A DNA stretch of 64,000 bases from Emiliania huxleyi CCMP1516. Lineage: Eukaryota > Haptophyta > Isochrysidales > Noelaerhabdaceae. Each line of letters opens with the position of its first letter. Position 1 is the first letter of the stretch. Position numbers and translations under genes: made by a program. Positions 48,152-57,824 of this stretch are shown here, one piece after another. The DNA is taken from contig NW_005201381.1 of the NCBI RefSeq assembly GCF_000372725.1, positions 183,953-247,952 of the forward strand. Reading direction: 5' to 3'. The notes under the pieces are model-generated. The model saw only the letters and a list, made by a program, of their open reading frames with translations. It was not told the origin of the DNA and ran no database searches.

Positions 48152-48400
48152 GAGAAGCAGCGGTCTCGGGGAGGGCGGTGTGTATCAGCCACCCTATGCC
48201 ACCGTCGCTATCCGGATAGCGACGGTGGCAAACCCGTCCCGGGCCGGCTTTATATAGGCATAGGTCGTGACTGATATACACCGTCGCACCAATGGCGAGA
48301 GTTAGCTACAAGATTGTTTGCCAATGAAATCCGCCCTTTAGCAAAAGGTAACTCTACATAGCGCTTAAGCGGCGCATGTGCGCGTGCTCGAGTGCGCGTG
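48152..48400. terminator. nested palindrome between convergent gene ends
   Basis: A perfect 32-bp palindrome (48198-48229, half-site GCCACCGTCGCTATCC) sits inside a second inverted repeat: GGTGTGTATCAG (48177-48188) pairs with CTGATATACACC (48271-48282), and CCTATGCC (48193-48200) with GGCATAGG (48257-48264). It lies exactly between the 3' ends of the WD40 gene (+) and the CH-domain gene (-). A role in 3'-end formation or insulation is inferred; a short foldback element is the alternative. Confidence 0.6.
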
Positions 48401-51400
48401 TCAGTCAAGCGTGGCATAGCTGTACCTCTCCGCCTGCACCGCTTGCTCCACTTTATCACGGAGCTCGATCGGGAACTGCTCCATGACGGGCGGGGAGGCC
48501 AGCGCGTCGCCTCCCCGCAAGTGCTTGATCTCCGCCACGTCCTGTACGCCGGCCGCCAGCAGCAGCTCGACCGCCTCGCCGGGGAGCTTGCGCGACCCCG
48601 CCCACGTTTCGAGGTCTCGCCGCAGCGCGGCATCCTCGAGCTCGTGCAGGAACGACGGCAGCCGCTGCGAGAGGCGTCGCTTCGAGTCGACAGGCCCCGG
48701 GCGCAGGTGCGAGATCGCACCGACTGCGAGCTTCGGCCGTGGGGCGACTCGCTCCGACGCGCTCCGCAGCCGCACCTTGCCCACCTTGCCGCCAACCTTG
48801 CCCACGTTGCGCATCCACCCCATCAGCCCAAGCCGCTCCTCGGCGTCCGCGTCCCCGTCGCTGCTGTCGCTCTCGCTGCTCTGGCTGCTCTCGCCCTCGC
48901 TTCTCTCGCTGCTGTCGCCCGCGCCGCTTCCCGCCTTGGCTTCGCTCCGAATGTCGTCGTTCCGCTCGTCGTTCTCCTGCTCGGACGCTACCCCGCGCCC
49001 GGCCCGCAACCCCGGCGCCGACGCGTTGCCTGCAGAAGCATCGCCCCCGCCGCCCTCTGCGCCCGGGAAAGGCCGCCGTCCAGGGGCGCTCGAGCTCCGC
49101 CGCTTTGCGAGAGTCTCGCGCAGCAGCTGCAGCTTGAGCCGAGGGGTGAGCGCCCCGGAGGCAGCGACGCGGCCGGTCTTGGTGGCCGGCGCCTTGCGCC
49201 CCCGAGCCCGCGCAAGCCGCTCGGCGACACGCACTGACGATGGCGTCGCAAGCGTGTCCGAGAAGACCAATTCTCCTGACGCCGCCCCTGCCGACTCTAC
49301 CGGCGCCGCCTCTGCCGGCGCTGCCTCTGCCGGCGCCGCCGCCGCAGCCAACGCCTCTGGCCCCGCCTCCTCAGCCTCCTCCTCCGTCTCCTCCGCTCCT
49401 TCTGTTGCTTCCGCCGCGCTTGCCCGCCGACTTGCCTCCGCCGCGCTTCCTCGCCAACTTGCCTCCGCCGCGCTTGCCCGCCGGCTGGCTACACTGGCCC
49501 TTGCCAACCGAGCGGCGATGGCACGCTCTCTCGCCAGCTCTGCCGCCGTCGGCTCTGCCACAACCGCCACCTCTGGCTCGGCCGCCTCAGCTGCCGCCGC
49601 CTCTGCCACTGCGCCCTCCGCTCCGCCTGCTTCTGCTGGCGCCGCCCTTGCTGCAGCAGCTGCCTCGGTCAACGCCGCCGCCGATGCTGCCTCTGCAGCC
49701 ACCCTGTGCTTCGCTAGCCTGGCGGCGATAGCCCGTTCCCTCAGACTCTTCACTCTGGCGGCCCGATCTGGCGGCAACACCGCCAACGCCGCCAACAGCT
49801 CTGCCCTCGGCGATGGCATAGCCTGGAGCTCGCTCTGGGTCACCCGGCCGTCGGCGTCGGCGTCGGCCTGAGCAAACTGCATGGCCGTCAGCCCGCCTCG
49901 GCCCGCCATCTTCCGCTGCTCTTCACGGGTGACCACGCCGTCGCCGTCGATGTCCGAGATCTGGAAGGCGGCTTCCCTCTCCGCTACCGCCTCTTCCAGC
50001 GCCGCCCTCTCCGCCGCCCCCTTCTCTGCCGCCGCCTTCTCCGCGGCCGCCTTCTCTGCCGCCGCCTCCGCCTCAATCGCTGCCTTCTCCGCAGCCGCCT
50101 TCTCCGCAGTCGCCAACAACGCAGCGACCCTGTCGGCAGCCGCCTTCTTACTGTCAGCAGCCGCCTTCCTAGCAGCCGCCTTCTCCGCAGCCACCCTGTC
50201 CGCAGCCGCCTTCTCCGCAGCCGCCTTCTCCGCAGCCGCCTTCTCGGCAGACGCCAGCAACGCAGCGACCCTGTCAGCAGCCGCCTTCTTGGCAGCCGCC
50301 TTCTCTGCCGCCGCCTTCTCTGCCGCCGCCTTCTCTGCCAAAGCCCTCGCCACTTCCTTGGCTGCCTCCTCCTCCGCTTTCACTCTTGCCGTCTCTGCCG
50401 CTGCCTCCGCCGCCTTCTCCGCCGCCGATGGCCGCCTCATGTCACCGAAGCCGAGGAGCTCGGACGGACTCCAAAGGGGCCCGCCCGGCGGCGGAGGCGG
50501 CAGCTCCTCTTCTTCGCCCTCATCGGAGGAGGAGCCGGACTCCGAGTCGGACGTCTCCGAGGCGGAGACCATCTGCTCGAGGTACTGCTCCAGCGCCTCG
50601 CGGGCCGACTTGACGCCGTCGATCCGCGTGACCTTGAGCGGTGGGACCGCCACAGCCGCGGCAGCCGCGCCGCCTCTCTTTGGCTCGCCGGTGCGGAGGG
50701 AGAGCCGCGCCGCCCGGAACTCGGAGAGGGCATCCGTCGCCTTGGCCTCGCGGTCGGCGACACTGCGGCGATCGTGCACCTCGACCCCCTCCTTGTCAGG
50801 CGAGGGCCGGAGGGGCGTGGAAGTGGAGGGCTGCGCCGCTTCGGCGGCGTCGTAGGCCTGCAGCCGCTCCGCCATCGAGCCGCGGGGTGGCGCGTTTGAG
50901 ATCTCTGCGGAGAGCTTCTTGGACACGGCCAGTGAGACGGCAGCCCGCTTACCCACAGGCGATGGCACCGGTGACGGCGAGGGCGACGGCGCGGGCGACG
51001 GCTTGCTCCGCAGAAAGCCGCCCGTGCGGATCTGGCTCAGAAAGCCGGGAGCCGCGCGAGACGCCACGGGCGATACCACCGCCGGAGGCGCCGCCTCACC
51101 TGCGGCCGCCTCTCCCGCTGAGCGGCGGGCGGACTCCTCCTCCACCCGAGCCTTGGCAACCCTGGCCGCCGCCGCGCGCGCCTTGAGCAGCGCAATCTTG
51201 TCCGCCTTCTCCTTCTCCTTCCTCTCCCGCAACCGGCTCGCCTCCAGCGACGGCCTCACCTGCCCGGTGTGCGAAGCGCTCGACGACCCTCCCGAGGGCG
51301 CCGCCGACCCATCCGAGCGAGCCGCCGCCGCCGTGCCCGCTGCCGTGGGCTGCAGTCTGCTCATCACTCCCTCCCCTCCAGCCGGCTTGGCAGGCGCGGC

Positions 51401-52576
51401 TGGCGCCCGCTTTCGCAGCTTGACGCCGGCGCGAATCTGACTCAGCATCGCCATCGGCACCGCGGCTCGCTTGCCGGCTGGCGAAGGTGGGGGCGACGGC
51501 GACGGCGACGGCGATGGCGATGGCGACGGTGCACTCCTCCCTCCTCTTGTCCCTCCGCCAGCCCGCGCACGTTCTGCCGTCCCGCCAGCCGCCGCCGCGC
51601 CCTCGACTCTTGCCTTGGCCGACCGGGCGGCGGCAGCTCTCGCCCGCAAGTGCGCCAGTCCGCCGGGACCCCTCTCCGCTGCGGGGCTCCCGCCCTCGAG
51701 CGCAAGCGCCGCCCGTGCGACCGCACCCTTGACCTGCGGCGGCGACGGCCCCCCTCCCGCTCCTCCCGCTCCTCCTGCGGCCTCTGCCGAGGCAGACGGT
51801 GCCGAGGGCGCGGCCGCGGCCGCCGGCGCGCCTGCCGCAGCGCCTCTCACCGGCGCGGGCGACCCCTTGGCCTTCTTCGCCCAGGTCAGCGCCCTCGCCG
51901 CGGCGGCAATCGACGGCATCCGAGCGCCGGTCGGCGACGGACTGGGAGCGTCGCCCGACTTGCCCGCCAGCCTCGTCAGCCGGTCAGCGGCCGACGCCGC
52001 GGAGGAGGCCGTCTGCTCCTGTGCCTCGCGTGCCTTGCCCGCCTTTGTGGCGGCCGCCTTTGCCCGCGACCGCGCGATCCGCTCCTCCTTCTCCGCCCTG
52101 GCCCTCTCCGCCTCGGCCTCCTTCTCTGCCTTTGCGGCGGCCGCCTTTGCCTTTGCCGCCTCCTTCTTGCTCGCTGCCGCGGGAGCAGGCGCAGCTCCAG
52201 AGCCTGAGGCGCTGCCGAACTTCTCCGCGATGGCCTTGTTTAGCGTCACGGCGTAGAGGACCATGCACTTTTTGTCCGGCTTTGGGTACGTCGCCATCAT
52301 GTCCTCCACGTCGAGGAGGCGGTCGACGTCCAGCCGCCGCTCGGCGACGCCAAACGCGAGCTCAAAATTGGCTGCGCGCGCCTCCGGCGTCGCGTTGGTG
52401 AGCGCGTCGAACGATCCGATGTCCTCTGGGAAGCGGCGGTGCAGCAGGGCGCAAAAGGCCAGGCCGTCGTTCCACGATGACTGCCAGTTGGTGACCTGCA
52501 CGAGAGGGTAGCCGCTCGTCTCTGCCTTGGCCCAGCGAAGGAGCGCCTCCTGGTCGAGGCCCTTCTTTGGTGGCAT
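48401..52576 (-). CDS. calponin-homology, coiled-coil and EF-hand protein
   Basis: 1391 aa in a single exon, the longest frame in the window. Residues about 5-115 form a CH domain (LLRWAKAETSGYPLVQVTNW, WNDGLAFCALLHRRFPEDI, LLDVEDMMATYPKPDKKCM), an actin- or microtubule-binding fold. Long Ala/Lys/Glu-rich segments follow, including AEKAAAEKAA heptad-like repeats (near 680-860) predicted to be coiled coil. Two EF-hand loops, DIDGDGVVTREE and DADADGRVTQSE, have all calcium-ligand positions. The C-terminal 70 residues (DLETWAGSRKLPGEAVELLL) look like a SAM or death-like helical domain. A calcium-regulated cytoskeletal linker is a reasonable inference. Some of the coiled coil may be simple-sequence expansion. 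Confidence 0.85.
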   Translation of the reverse strand: MPPKKGLDQEALLRWAKAETSGYPLVQVTNWQSSWNDGLAFCALLHRRFPEDIGSFDALTNATPEARAANFELAFGVAERRLDVDRLLDVEDMMATYPKPDKKCMVLYAVTLNKAIAEKFGSASGSGAAPAPAAASKKEAAKAKAAAAKAEKEAEAERARAEKEERIARSRAKAAATKAGKAREAQEQTASSAASAADRLTRLAGKSGDAPSPSPTGARMPSIAAAARALTWAKKAKGSPAPVRGAAAGAPAAAAAPSAPSASAEAAGGAGGAGGGPSPPQVKGAVARAALALEGGSPAAERGPGGLAHLRARAAAARSAKARVEGAAAAGGTAERARAGGGTRGGRSAPSPSPSPSPSPSPPPSPAGKRAAVPMAMLSQIRAGVKLRKRAPAAPAKPAGGEGVMSRLQPTAAGTAAAARSDGSAAPSGGSSSASHTGQVRPSLEASRLRERKEKEKADKIALLKARAAAARVAKARVEEESARRSAGEAAAGEAAPPAVVSPVASRAAPGFLSQIRTGGFLRSKPSPAPSPSPSPVPSPVGKRAAVSLAVSKKLSAEISNAPPRGSMAERLQAYDAAEAAQPSTSTPLRPSPDKEGVEVHDRRSVADREAKATDALSEFRAARLSLRTGEPKRGGAAAAAVAVPPLKVTRIDGVKSAREALEQYLEQMVSASETSDSESGSSSDEGEEEELPPPPPGGPLWSPSELLGFGDMRRPSAAEKAAEAAAETARVKAEEEAAKEVARALAEKAAAEKAAAEKAAAKKAAADRVAALLASAEKAAAEKAAAEKAAADRVAAEKAAARKAAADSKKAAADRVAALLATAEKAAAEKAAIEAEAAAEKAAAEKAAAEKGAAERAALEEAVAEREAAFQISDIDGDGVVTREEQRKMAGRGGLTAMQFAQADADADGRVTQSELQAMPSPRAELLAALAVLPPDRAARVKSLRERAIAARLAKHRVAAEAASAAALTEAAAAARAAPAEAGGAEGAVAEAAAAEAAEPEVAVVAEPTAAELARERAIAARLARASVASRRASAAEASWRGSAAEASRRASAAEATEGAEETEEEAEEAGPEALAAAAAPAEAAPAEAAPVESAGAASGELVFSDTLATPSSVRVAERLARARGRKAPATKTGRVAASGALTPRLKLQLLRETLAKRRSSSAPGRRPFPGAEGGGGDASAGNASAPGLRAGRGVASEQENDERNDDIRSEAKAGSGAGDSSERSEGESSQSSESDSSDGDADAEERLGLMGWMRNVGKVGGKVGKVRLRSASERVAPRPKLAVGAISHLRPGPVDSKRRLSQRLPSFLHELEDAALRRDLETWAGSRKLPGEAVELLLAAGVQDVAEIKHLRGGDALASPPVMEQFPIELRDKVEQAVQAERYSYATLD

Positions 52577-53046
52577 TCCGCCGCCGCCACCGCCGCCGCC
52601 GGCGCCGTTCCCTAACTTTCCCTGCGATGAGGCAGCCGAGAACGGAAAGTAGAGCTGGGCAGAATGGGGACGGAGCGCGGCGGCTCGCACGGCGGGGCTT
52701 GATAACAAGAAACAAGGCACGCTCCGAGGACATCGTAGGCCCTGTCTGCCACGAGTCCACTGCTCCACCGCCCTGTCCACGGCGGTAGCAATTCCCGTCC
52801 GTGATCCGTTGTGTTGTTCCCGCATGTGGAGGACCATGGTCCATGCTGTGATTCTCAGCCTGCACGAAGATTTTTCTCTGGTTGCCGCCATCGCCGTAGC
52901 GACCTGTCGGCAGAGTGCTGCCCATTTACTGGTAAATGAGCGGGAATTAACAATTATTTGATTCTCCTTGCACCTTGGGACGTACGAAACTCCGTGGAAT
53001 AATCGGGCTCTGGGCCTGTGTGATGAGATGTCTGGTAGCCCCCGCC
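52577..53046. other. intergenic region upstream of CH-domain gene
   Basis: Lies between two minus-strand genes; AT-rich around 52930-52970 (ATTAACAATTATTTGATTC). No gene or repeat was seen. Confidence 0.4.
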
Positions 53047-54516
53047 TCAGAAGGGCTCCATCTCTCGGATCGCCGCGCCTATCAGCGGCAGCAGCCTGGC
53101 CGGGTCCACGCGCACTGACTCGTCCCGCCCGGGCCGGCCGCGCGCAAAGTCGTCCGGCCCCGTCACCTGGTAGTACACCTTGGTGACGTGCCGCACGTGC
53201 CTCCACAGCTCCGCCTCCATCGTCCACGAGCACCCGCCCGCGGCGGGGTCGCACTCTCCGTGCCTCGCCTCCTCCCCCTCACCGAGCATGTAGTTGACGA
53301 GCACCGCTGCGGCGCCCTGCGGCAGGAAGGGGAGCAGCATCGAGATGCCTCCGCACGGGGAGACGGCGACCGTGGTGCTCGCGACGAGCCGCAGCTGCTC
53401 GGCCATGCTCATCCCCGCCCAATCAGTGAGCACGATCTCCGCGACGGAGCCAAACTCCGCGCGGACTGCCGCCGCGACGCGCCGGACGTTTGCGATTGCG
53501 CGCCGTCCCTTCTTCGCGACGATGATGATGGTGTGGGAGGAGGGGGGCGCGGTCGGCGAGATGCCGTGGGCGGCCAGGACGCGCGCGCGGTAGAGGGCGA
53601 TCAGCGGCTCCTTGCCCACGTTGAGCTCCTCGCGGTTGAAGGAGTCGAACGTGCCGCCGACCAAAAGCTTGTCAAAGCAGACGGGGCGGCCACCGCCGCC
53701 GCCGGCGAGAGCGCGCGCCTCCGCCTCAAGGGTGGGCGGCTCCTGCAGCGCGCTGGCGGCCGCCCGCGCGTCGGTCAGCGGGCCGAGGAAGGCGGCGGCA
53801 AACTTGCGGCAGACGGCGGAGGAGGAGGCGCGCTTGGCGAGGGTGGCGCAAGAGTGTGTTCGCAGGACGCGGAGCGATGGCGAGTAGACGCCCAGCTGCG
53901 CCATCGCGGCGAGGAGCGGGAAGGCCTCGTCCCACGCCACGTGGCCGAGGTTGGTCGGCGCAAACGGAGCCGACAGCGCGCTCACGCCTCTTGCCCACAC
54001 GGCTCCCGCCGGCACCGGCCCCGGCTGCGTGCGAGCTGACCAGGTGAGCTGCCGCTTGTAGGGCACGTCCTTGTTGAGCGCGACGAAGTCGGCGTTGCGG
54101 CCGTCGCCGCGGCTCTTCCGCCACCGGAATGTGTGCTGCGCGCCCTGTCGGTGGTCGTACACCGCGGGCAGCGACAGCTCGGAGACGTTTCCCGGCCGCG
54201 AGTAGAAGACAAAGTCCGACTCGTTGGGGAGGTAGCAGACCTTCTCGAAGACGCAGCCGCGGTGCTCGACCGCGCCGATCGTCTCGAGATCGCCCACGCA
54301 CCGCCAGCGAGAGTACGCGCCGCGAGGCGGCCGCCGCCCGGGCAGCCGGATGCGCACGGGCGCCGTCGCGCTGAGCATGACGGCGGCATCGGCAGCGGAG
54401 GTGGAGGTGGAGTCGCTGCCGGTCAAGGTGTGGGCGAGGAGGAGGCAGAGCACGACCAAGGCGGCACACAGGCGGAGGGTATTGCGATCGCAACAGTGCA
54501 GAGGTGTCGCTTGCAT
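53047..54516 (-). CDS. GT61-like glycosyltransferase, type II membrane protein
   Basis: 489 aa, single exon. A short cytosolic start is followed by one membrane anchor (LCAALVVLCLLLAHTL, residues about 16-31), the classic Golgi type II layout. The C-terminal domain has FAPTNLGHVAWDEAFPLLAAM, TIIIVAKKGRRAIANVRRV and LTDWAGMSMAEQLRLVASTTVAVSPCGGISMLLPFLPQGA, which matches the GT61 (DUF563) pattern, where the usual GVHGAGL is SPCGGIS here. Enzymes of this family transfer xylose, arabinose or GlcNAc; the sugar cannot be read from sequence. The altered HGAG motif makes activity uncertain. Confidence 0.8.
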   Translation of the reverse strand: MQATPLHCCDRNTLRLCAALVVLCLLLAHTLTGSDSTSTSAADAAVMLSATAPVRIRLPGRRPPRGAYSRWRCVGDLETIGAVEHRGCVFEKVCYLPNESDFVFYSRPGNVSELSLPAVYDHRQGAQHTFRWRKSRGDGRNADFVALNKDVPYKRQLTWSARTQPGPVPAGAVWARGVSALSAPFAPTNLGHVAWDEAFPLLAAMAQLGVYSPSLRVLRTHSCATLAKRASSSAVCRKFAAAFLGPLTDARAAASALQEPPTLEAEARALAGGGGGRPVCFDKLLVGGTFDSFNREELNVGKEPLIALYRARVLAAHGISPTAPPSSHTIIIVAKKGRRAIANVRRVAAAVRAEFGSVAEIVLTDWAGMSMAEQLRLVASTTVAVSPCGGISMLLPFLPQGAAAVLVNYMLGEGEEARHGECDPAAGGCSWTMEAELWRHVRHVTKVYYQVTGPDDFARGRPGRDESVRVDPARLLPLIGAAIREMEPF

Positions 54517-54778
54517 CCGCCCGCCGGCCTGGAGAAAGAAGAAAAGCCGGTGCGCGTTTTTCTTTTCAGTTTTTTTCTACAGCACCCTCTCGTTTCCTCT
54601 CTAGTTTCCCGACGGGATACAATGGTAGTCCGTGGAAATCATCAATTTCCCCGGGCGCTGAGCCGAAAGAAAGAAAAAACAGACAACCCAAGGGTGGGAT
54701 GGGAGGACGCTACTGCCCAACGGTTTTTCTTCAATTTAGAGAGCTGGTGGCGCGACCGACACCTCAGCCGGGGGCGCA
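54517..54778. promoter_or_regulatory. divergent promoter, GT61-like / FKBP
   Basis: 262 bp between divergent start codons. It contains a fragment of the dispersed repeat also found at 61960 and 63520 (CTACAGCACCCTCTCGTTTCC, here 54578-54598, inverted) and A-rich patches. Shared regulation is inferred only from spacing. Confidence 0.4.
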
Positions 54779-56076
54779 ATGCAATTGTACGTGTACATGT
54801 CGCTCATCAGGCTGGCACTCCTAGCGGCCGCCGTCGCACCCACCGCCGCCAGTTCGGACCACGCCGTCAAAATGCAGCAGATCATCGGTACCGCGCGAAT
54901 AGTGCGCACCGGCTGTGCAGGAGTCCCTCTGTAGCCGCCAGCTCGCGTCACTGCAGCCTCCGCCTGCCTACAGGCTGCCGGAAACGGCGACACGACACTT
55001 GCGCTCGCGAGCTTGGACAAGCTTCAAGCCCAGCTCGACGCCTGGCGTGCCGCCATCGCGGAAGCCGCCGCCGCTGCCGCCGCCGTGCCGGCTGCGGAGG
55101 CTGCAGTGCCAGAGCCGCCAGCTGAGGAGACGGCCTTCTCGATGAATGTGACGTGCGCGCGAGCCCACGCCGACTGGACTCGTTCTCTCTCCCCCCACCG
55201 GCGGCCGGCTGCACGAGCGCTGGTGGCCGCAGGCTTGCTCCCAAGCGTCGGCGGCAGCAAGACACAAACATGTGCTGCTCGCTCCGCCCGCCCGCAGGTA
55301 TGTGCCCGACAAGTGCCGCCGCAAGTCGGTGGAGGGGTCGGTCATGCGCGTCCACTACGTCGGCAAGGTGGTGGCCACGAACAAGGTGCCTCTCTCTCTC
55401 TCTCCTCGGCACCCGTCTCTCCCCGCCAAGCTTTCTTTTTCTCCGACCAGAGCTGGATTCGGGTACTGCGGGAGGACCAGCGCTGTCCCCTTCCAACGGC
55501 CTCTCGCCCTCCCCACTCCTCTGCACATCTCCCGCCCGTACCCCTCGCCCAGGCCTTCGCCTCCTCCTTCCACACCGGGTCGCAGCCCTTCCGCTTCGTC
55601 CTCGGCTCCGACGAGGCGCCCGTCGCCGGGTGGAACGAGGGCCTGGTCTCCGGGCGTAGATGCCACGCATGTCCCGGCGTAGTTGTCCACGCATGCAAGC
55701 CGCGCACGCCTTCGCCACGCCAACAGCTGAGAGGGTGTGCGCACTCTGCGACACCGCAGCGGAGGAAGGGAGAGGGAGGGAGAGAGGGACAGGGAGAGAA
55801 AGAGGGAGAGAGAGGGAGAGAGGGAGAGAGGGAGAGAGCGCGGCGCCACCCTGCGCCCCTCTCCGCCCCAAGGTGGGCATGTGCGAGGGCGAACGGCGGC
55901 GCTTGATGGTGCCGCATCGGCTCGCATACGGCGCCCAGGGCACCAAGGGCGTGCCCCCGTACGCGGACCTGCAGTATGACTTCGAGCTGGTCGAGGTGAG
56001 CAGCCCGAAGCTGCCGCCGAAGAAGAAGAAGAAGACGCGCAAGGGCGGCGCGGAGGACAAGGGCGAGCTACGGTAG
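54779..56076 (+). CDS. FKBP-type peptidyl-prolyl isomerase, secretory
   Basis: Prolyl isomerase of the FK506-binding family. Exon 1 (54779-54887) is a signal peptide, MQLYVYMSLIRLALLAAAVAPTAASS. Exon 2 (best start 54957, to 55152) is an Ala-rich helix (LDKLQAQLDAWRAAIAEA). Further exons give the FKBP fold: GSVMRVHYVGKVVATNK, ASSFHTGSQPFRFVLGSDEAPVAGWNEGL and GMCEGERRRLMVPHRLAYGAQG, then VPPYADLQYDFELVEV. The catalytic core is complete.  The C-terminus is Lys-rich (PPKKKKKTRKGG) and lacks an HDEL-type retention signal, so residence in the ER lumen is not proved. Intron 55153 onward and the next one have GT donors. Confidence 0.88.
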
Positions 56077-56492
56077 GAGGCGGTAGGGGCCACGAACCTA
56101 GTCTACGGACTCTGTGTACTGTGAGGACACGCGGTGTGTGGCAGAGTTGTCAGGTCTTAGGAGAAGGGAATCGAAGGGAAGGGGCGCCCCAGACCGCTCG
56201 GGACCGCTCGGGACCGCTCTCGGACATTGGTCATTGCTGCTCCTCCGCGTTTAAGGTGTAAAGGTCCTAAGGTGTAAAGGCTACTCGTTCCATTGATCAC
56301 TGTATCCCCCGGCACAGCTCGCGTTACCGAAAACCTTCACGATTTTTTGTGAACAAATTGCGCCATTTTGTCCCTCGCGGTGCCTTCCAGAGGCAGCTGC
56401 GACCCCGCCGAGTGGACGGGCGCACACCGCGCCATGCCTCTGCGCGTCCTGGGGAGGGACAAAATTGTCGCCGCCGGAGACGACTCGACGCC
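56077..56492. other. intergenic region downstream of FKBP
   Basis: Contains three GACCGCTCGG direct repeats (about 56190-56220) and a pair of AAGGTGTAAAGG units (56252-56280). An open minus-strand frame crosses this region into the adjacent transposon but has no conserved motif and is not called. Confidence 0.4.
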
Positions 56493-57089
56493 CTCTGGGG
56501 GGAGGCGAGGGCCCTAGGGGATACCCATGCGGGGGGGGAATGGGTCCCCCCAGCCCGCCGCAGGCGCCGATTTTTTGGCATTTTTTTTCTTTTTCGCGCG
56601 ATTTTTTACTTGTTTTCATGGGAATTCGGCGTACTTGCGGCCATGCTATCACGCCTTGCGACATCCTTTCGGCGCTGCTGACCGTGCCATGCTGCTCAAC
56701 TGACCGCGCCTGCATAGCTCGCGGCCTTAGTCTTCGGCATTCAGTGACGACCTGATCGTACGGCCAGTAGGAAGGTGTCCTTCCATCGTGTGCACGCTTC
56801 TGGCGCAATGCGCGTCGCCTCGGATTGGCTGCTGGCACTCTCGAGGCTATGCCTACACAGCCTCGCGCGCATGGGCAGTCAAGAGGGACCATGCACCTTC
56901 TCAGGACAGCGCCGGTGCCTCTCTCTTGGACCGGCAAAGTACTCCTCGAGGTCTCTCCAAATCTGCCCTCTAACCAACCGTAACCATTCGGGAAGTCGGT
57001 GCTAATAGAGACTAACAGAGCCGGAGCCCCGTTTACGCACTTCTGCGCGGCGCACGGTGCCTCCGGGGGCCCCCGCCTCCCCCCAGAGT
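56493..57089. mobile_element. TIR transposon with CTCTGGGGGG termini, complete
   Basis: 597 bp bounded by inverted termini of about 22 bp (CTCTGGGGGGAGGCGAGGGC at the left; right end is the complement with one or two changes) and flanked by an exact 8-bp duplication TCGACGCC (56485-56492 and 57090-57097). No transposase is encoded; the minus-strand frame across it is unlike any known protein. A partial relative lies at 34945-35309. The termini share no sequence with the CTGAGCCCTGG family, so this is a second family with the same duplication length. Confidence 0.87.
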
Positions 57090-57097
57090 CGACGCCG

Positions 57098-57824
57098 CTG
57101 AGATCGGAGATCAAGCTCTGACAGGTCGCACGTCGCTCCTTTGACGCCGACGTGATTCACCCGTGCAGATCACATCAGGACACGGTCTCGACGCGCTCGG
57201 TACGACGCCTGCGACCCGTCTCGGGTCAGGTGGCACGACGCTCATCGCGCCTACCAGCGCTGCCGTGCAGGTTGCCACGACGAGGTCGAGCACGCTTCTA
57301 TACGCTCGCCTAGCCTTCCTTTCTATCCCATTAGGCAGTCTGGGAACGGTGGCGAGCAGAGGCAAAGCCTACGAGGGGTGGTGGAATCACATGTCGCGGC
57401 TACTGCCGGCTCGACCCCACGATACGAGCCGGTCCGGCGAGGCTGACTTTGAGGCACCATCATCGGACGATGTCGACGAGTTGGGTCGCTCTCGCGGTAC
57501 CCAGGTAGCCCCCCATACTAGGATCATCGGCCATGGCCGCAGGGAGCGCGCCGCGGGGGAGGGCGCTGGAAGCAACACGGATCCTCTCCGTTGGACGTTT
57601 TCTCAAGATTAGCGTGTGAGAGAGTGAACTGGAACTAGCCTAAGGACCGCGCGCGCAAAATGTAGAGAGCTAGAGGTGTCTTAGTTTTGTTATTTCACCA
57701 ACTTGTTTCCGACCAGTTGAGAGTTGTGGAGAGTGCTGGCACACGCTGAGCCTAGAGAGACGGTCGATTCCGCATCCCTGGTACTGGACACGTACATATA
57801 GAGTAAGGGTGTTTAAGCTCCCTG
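57098..57824. other. intergenic region
   Basis: A plus frame at 57163-57612 has no ATG until 57403 and no recognised motif. A fragment resembling the repeat of 7970 (GACGGTCGATTCCGCATCCC) lies at about 57758-57778. Confidence 0.35.

Noticed and set aside
52577-53254. N-terminal extension of the CH-domain protein to 53254
   Set aside because: The frame is open, but the residues before MPPKKGLDQ are low complexity and overlap the neighbouring transferase gene; the CH domain starts normally right after the chosen Met.
56281-57114. 277-aa minus-strand gene
   Set aside because: It crosses the termini and both flanks of a transposon with a target duplication, so it cannot be one functional gene; composition is Arg/Pro/Gly-rich.
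57163-57612. 149-aa plus-strand gene
   Set aside because: No ATG in the first 80 codons and no recognisable motif.
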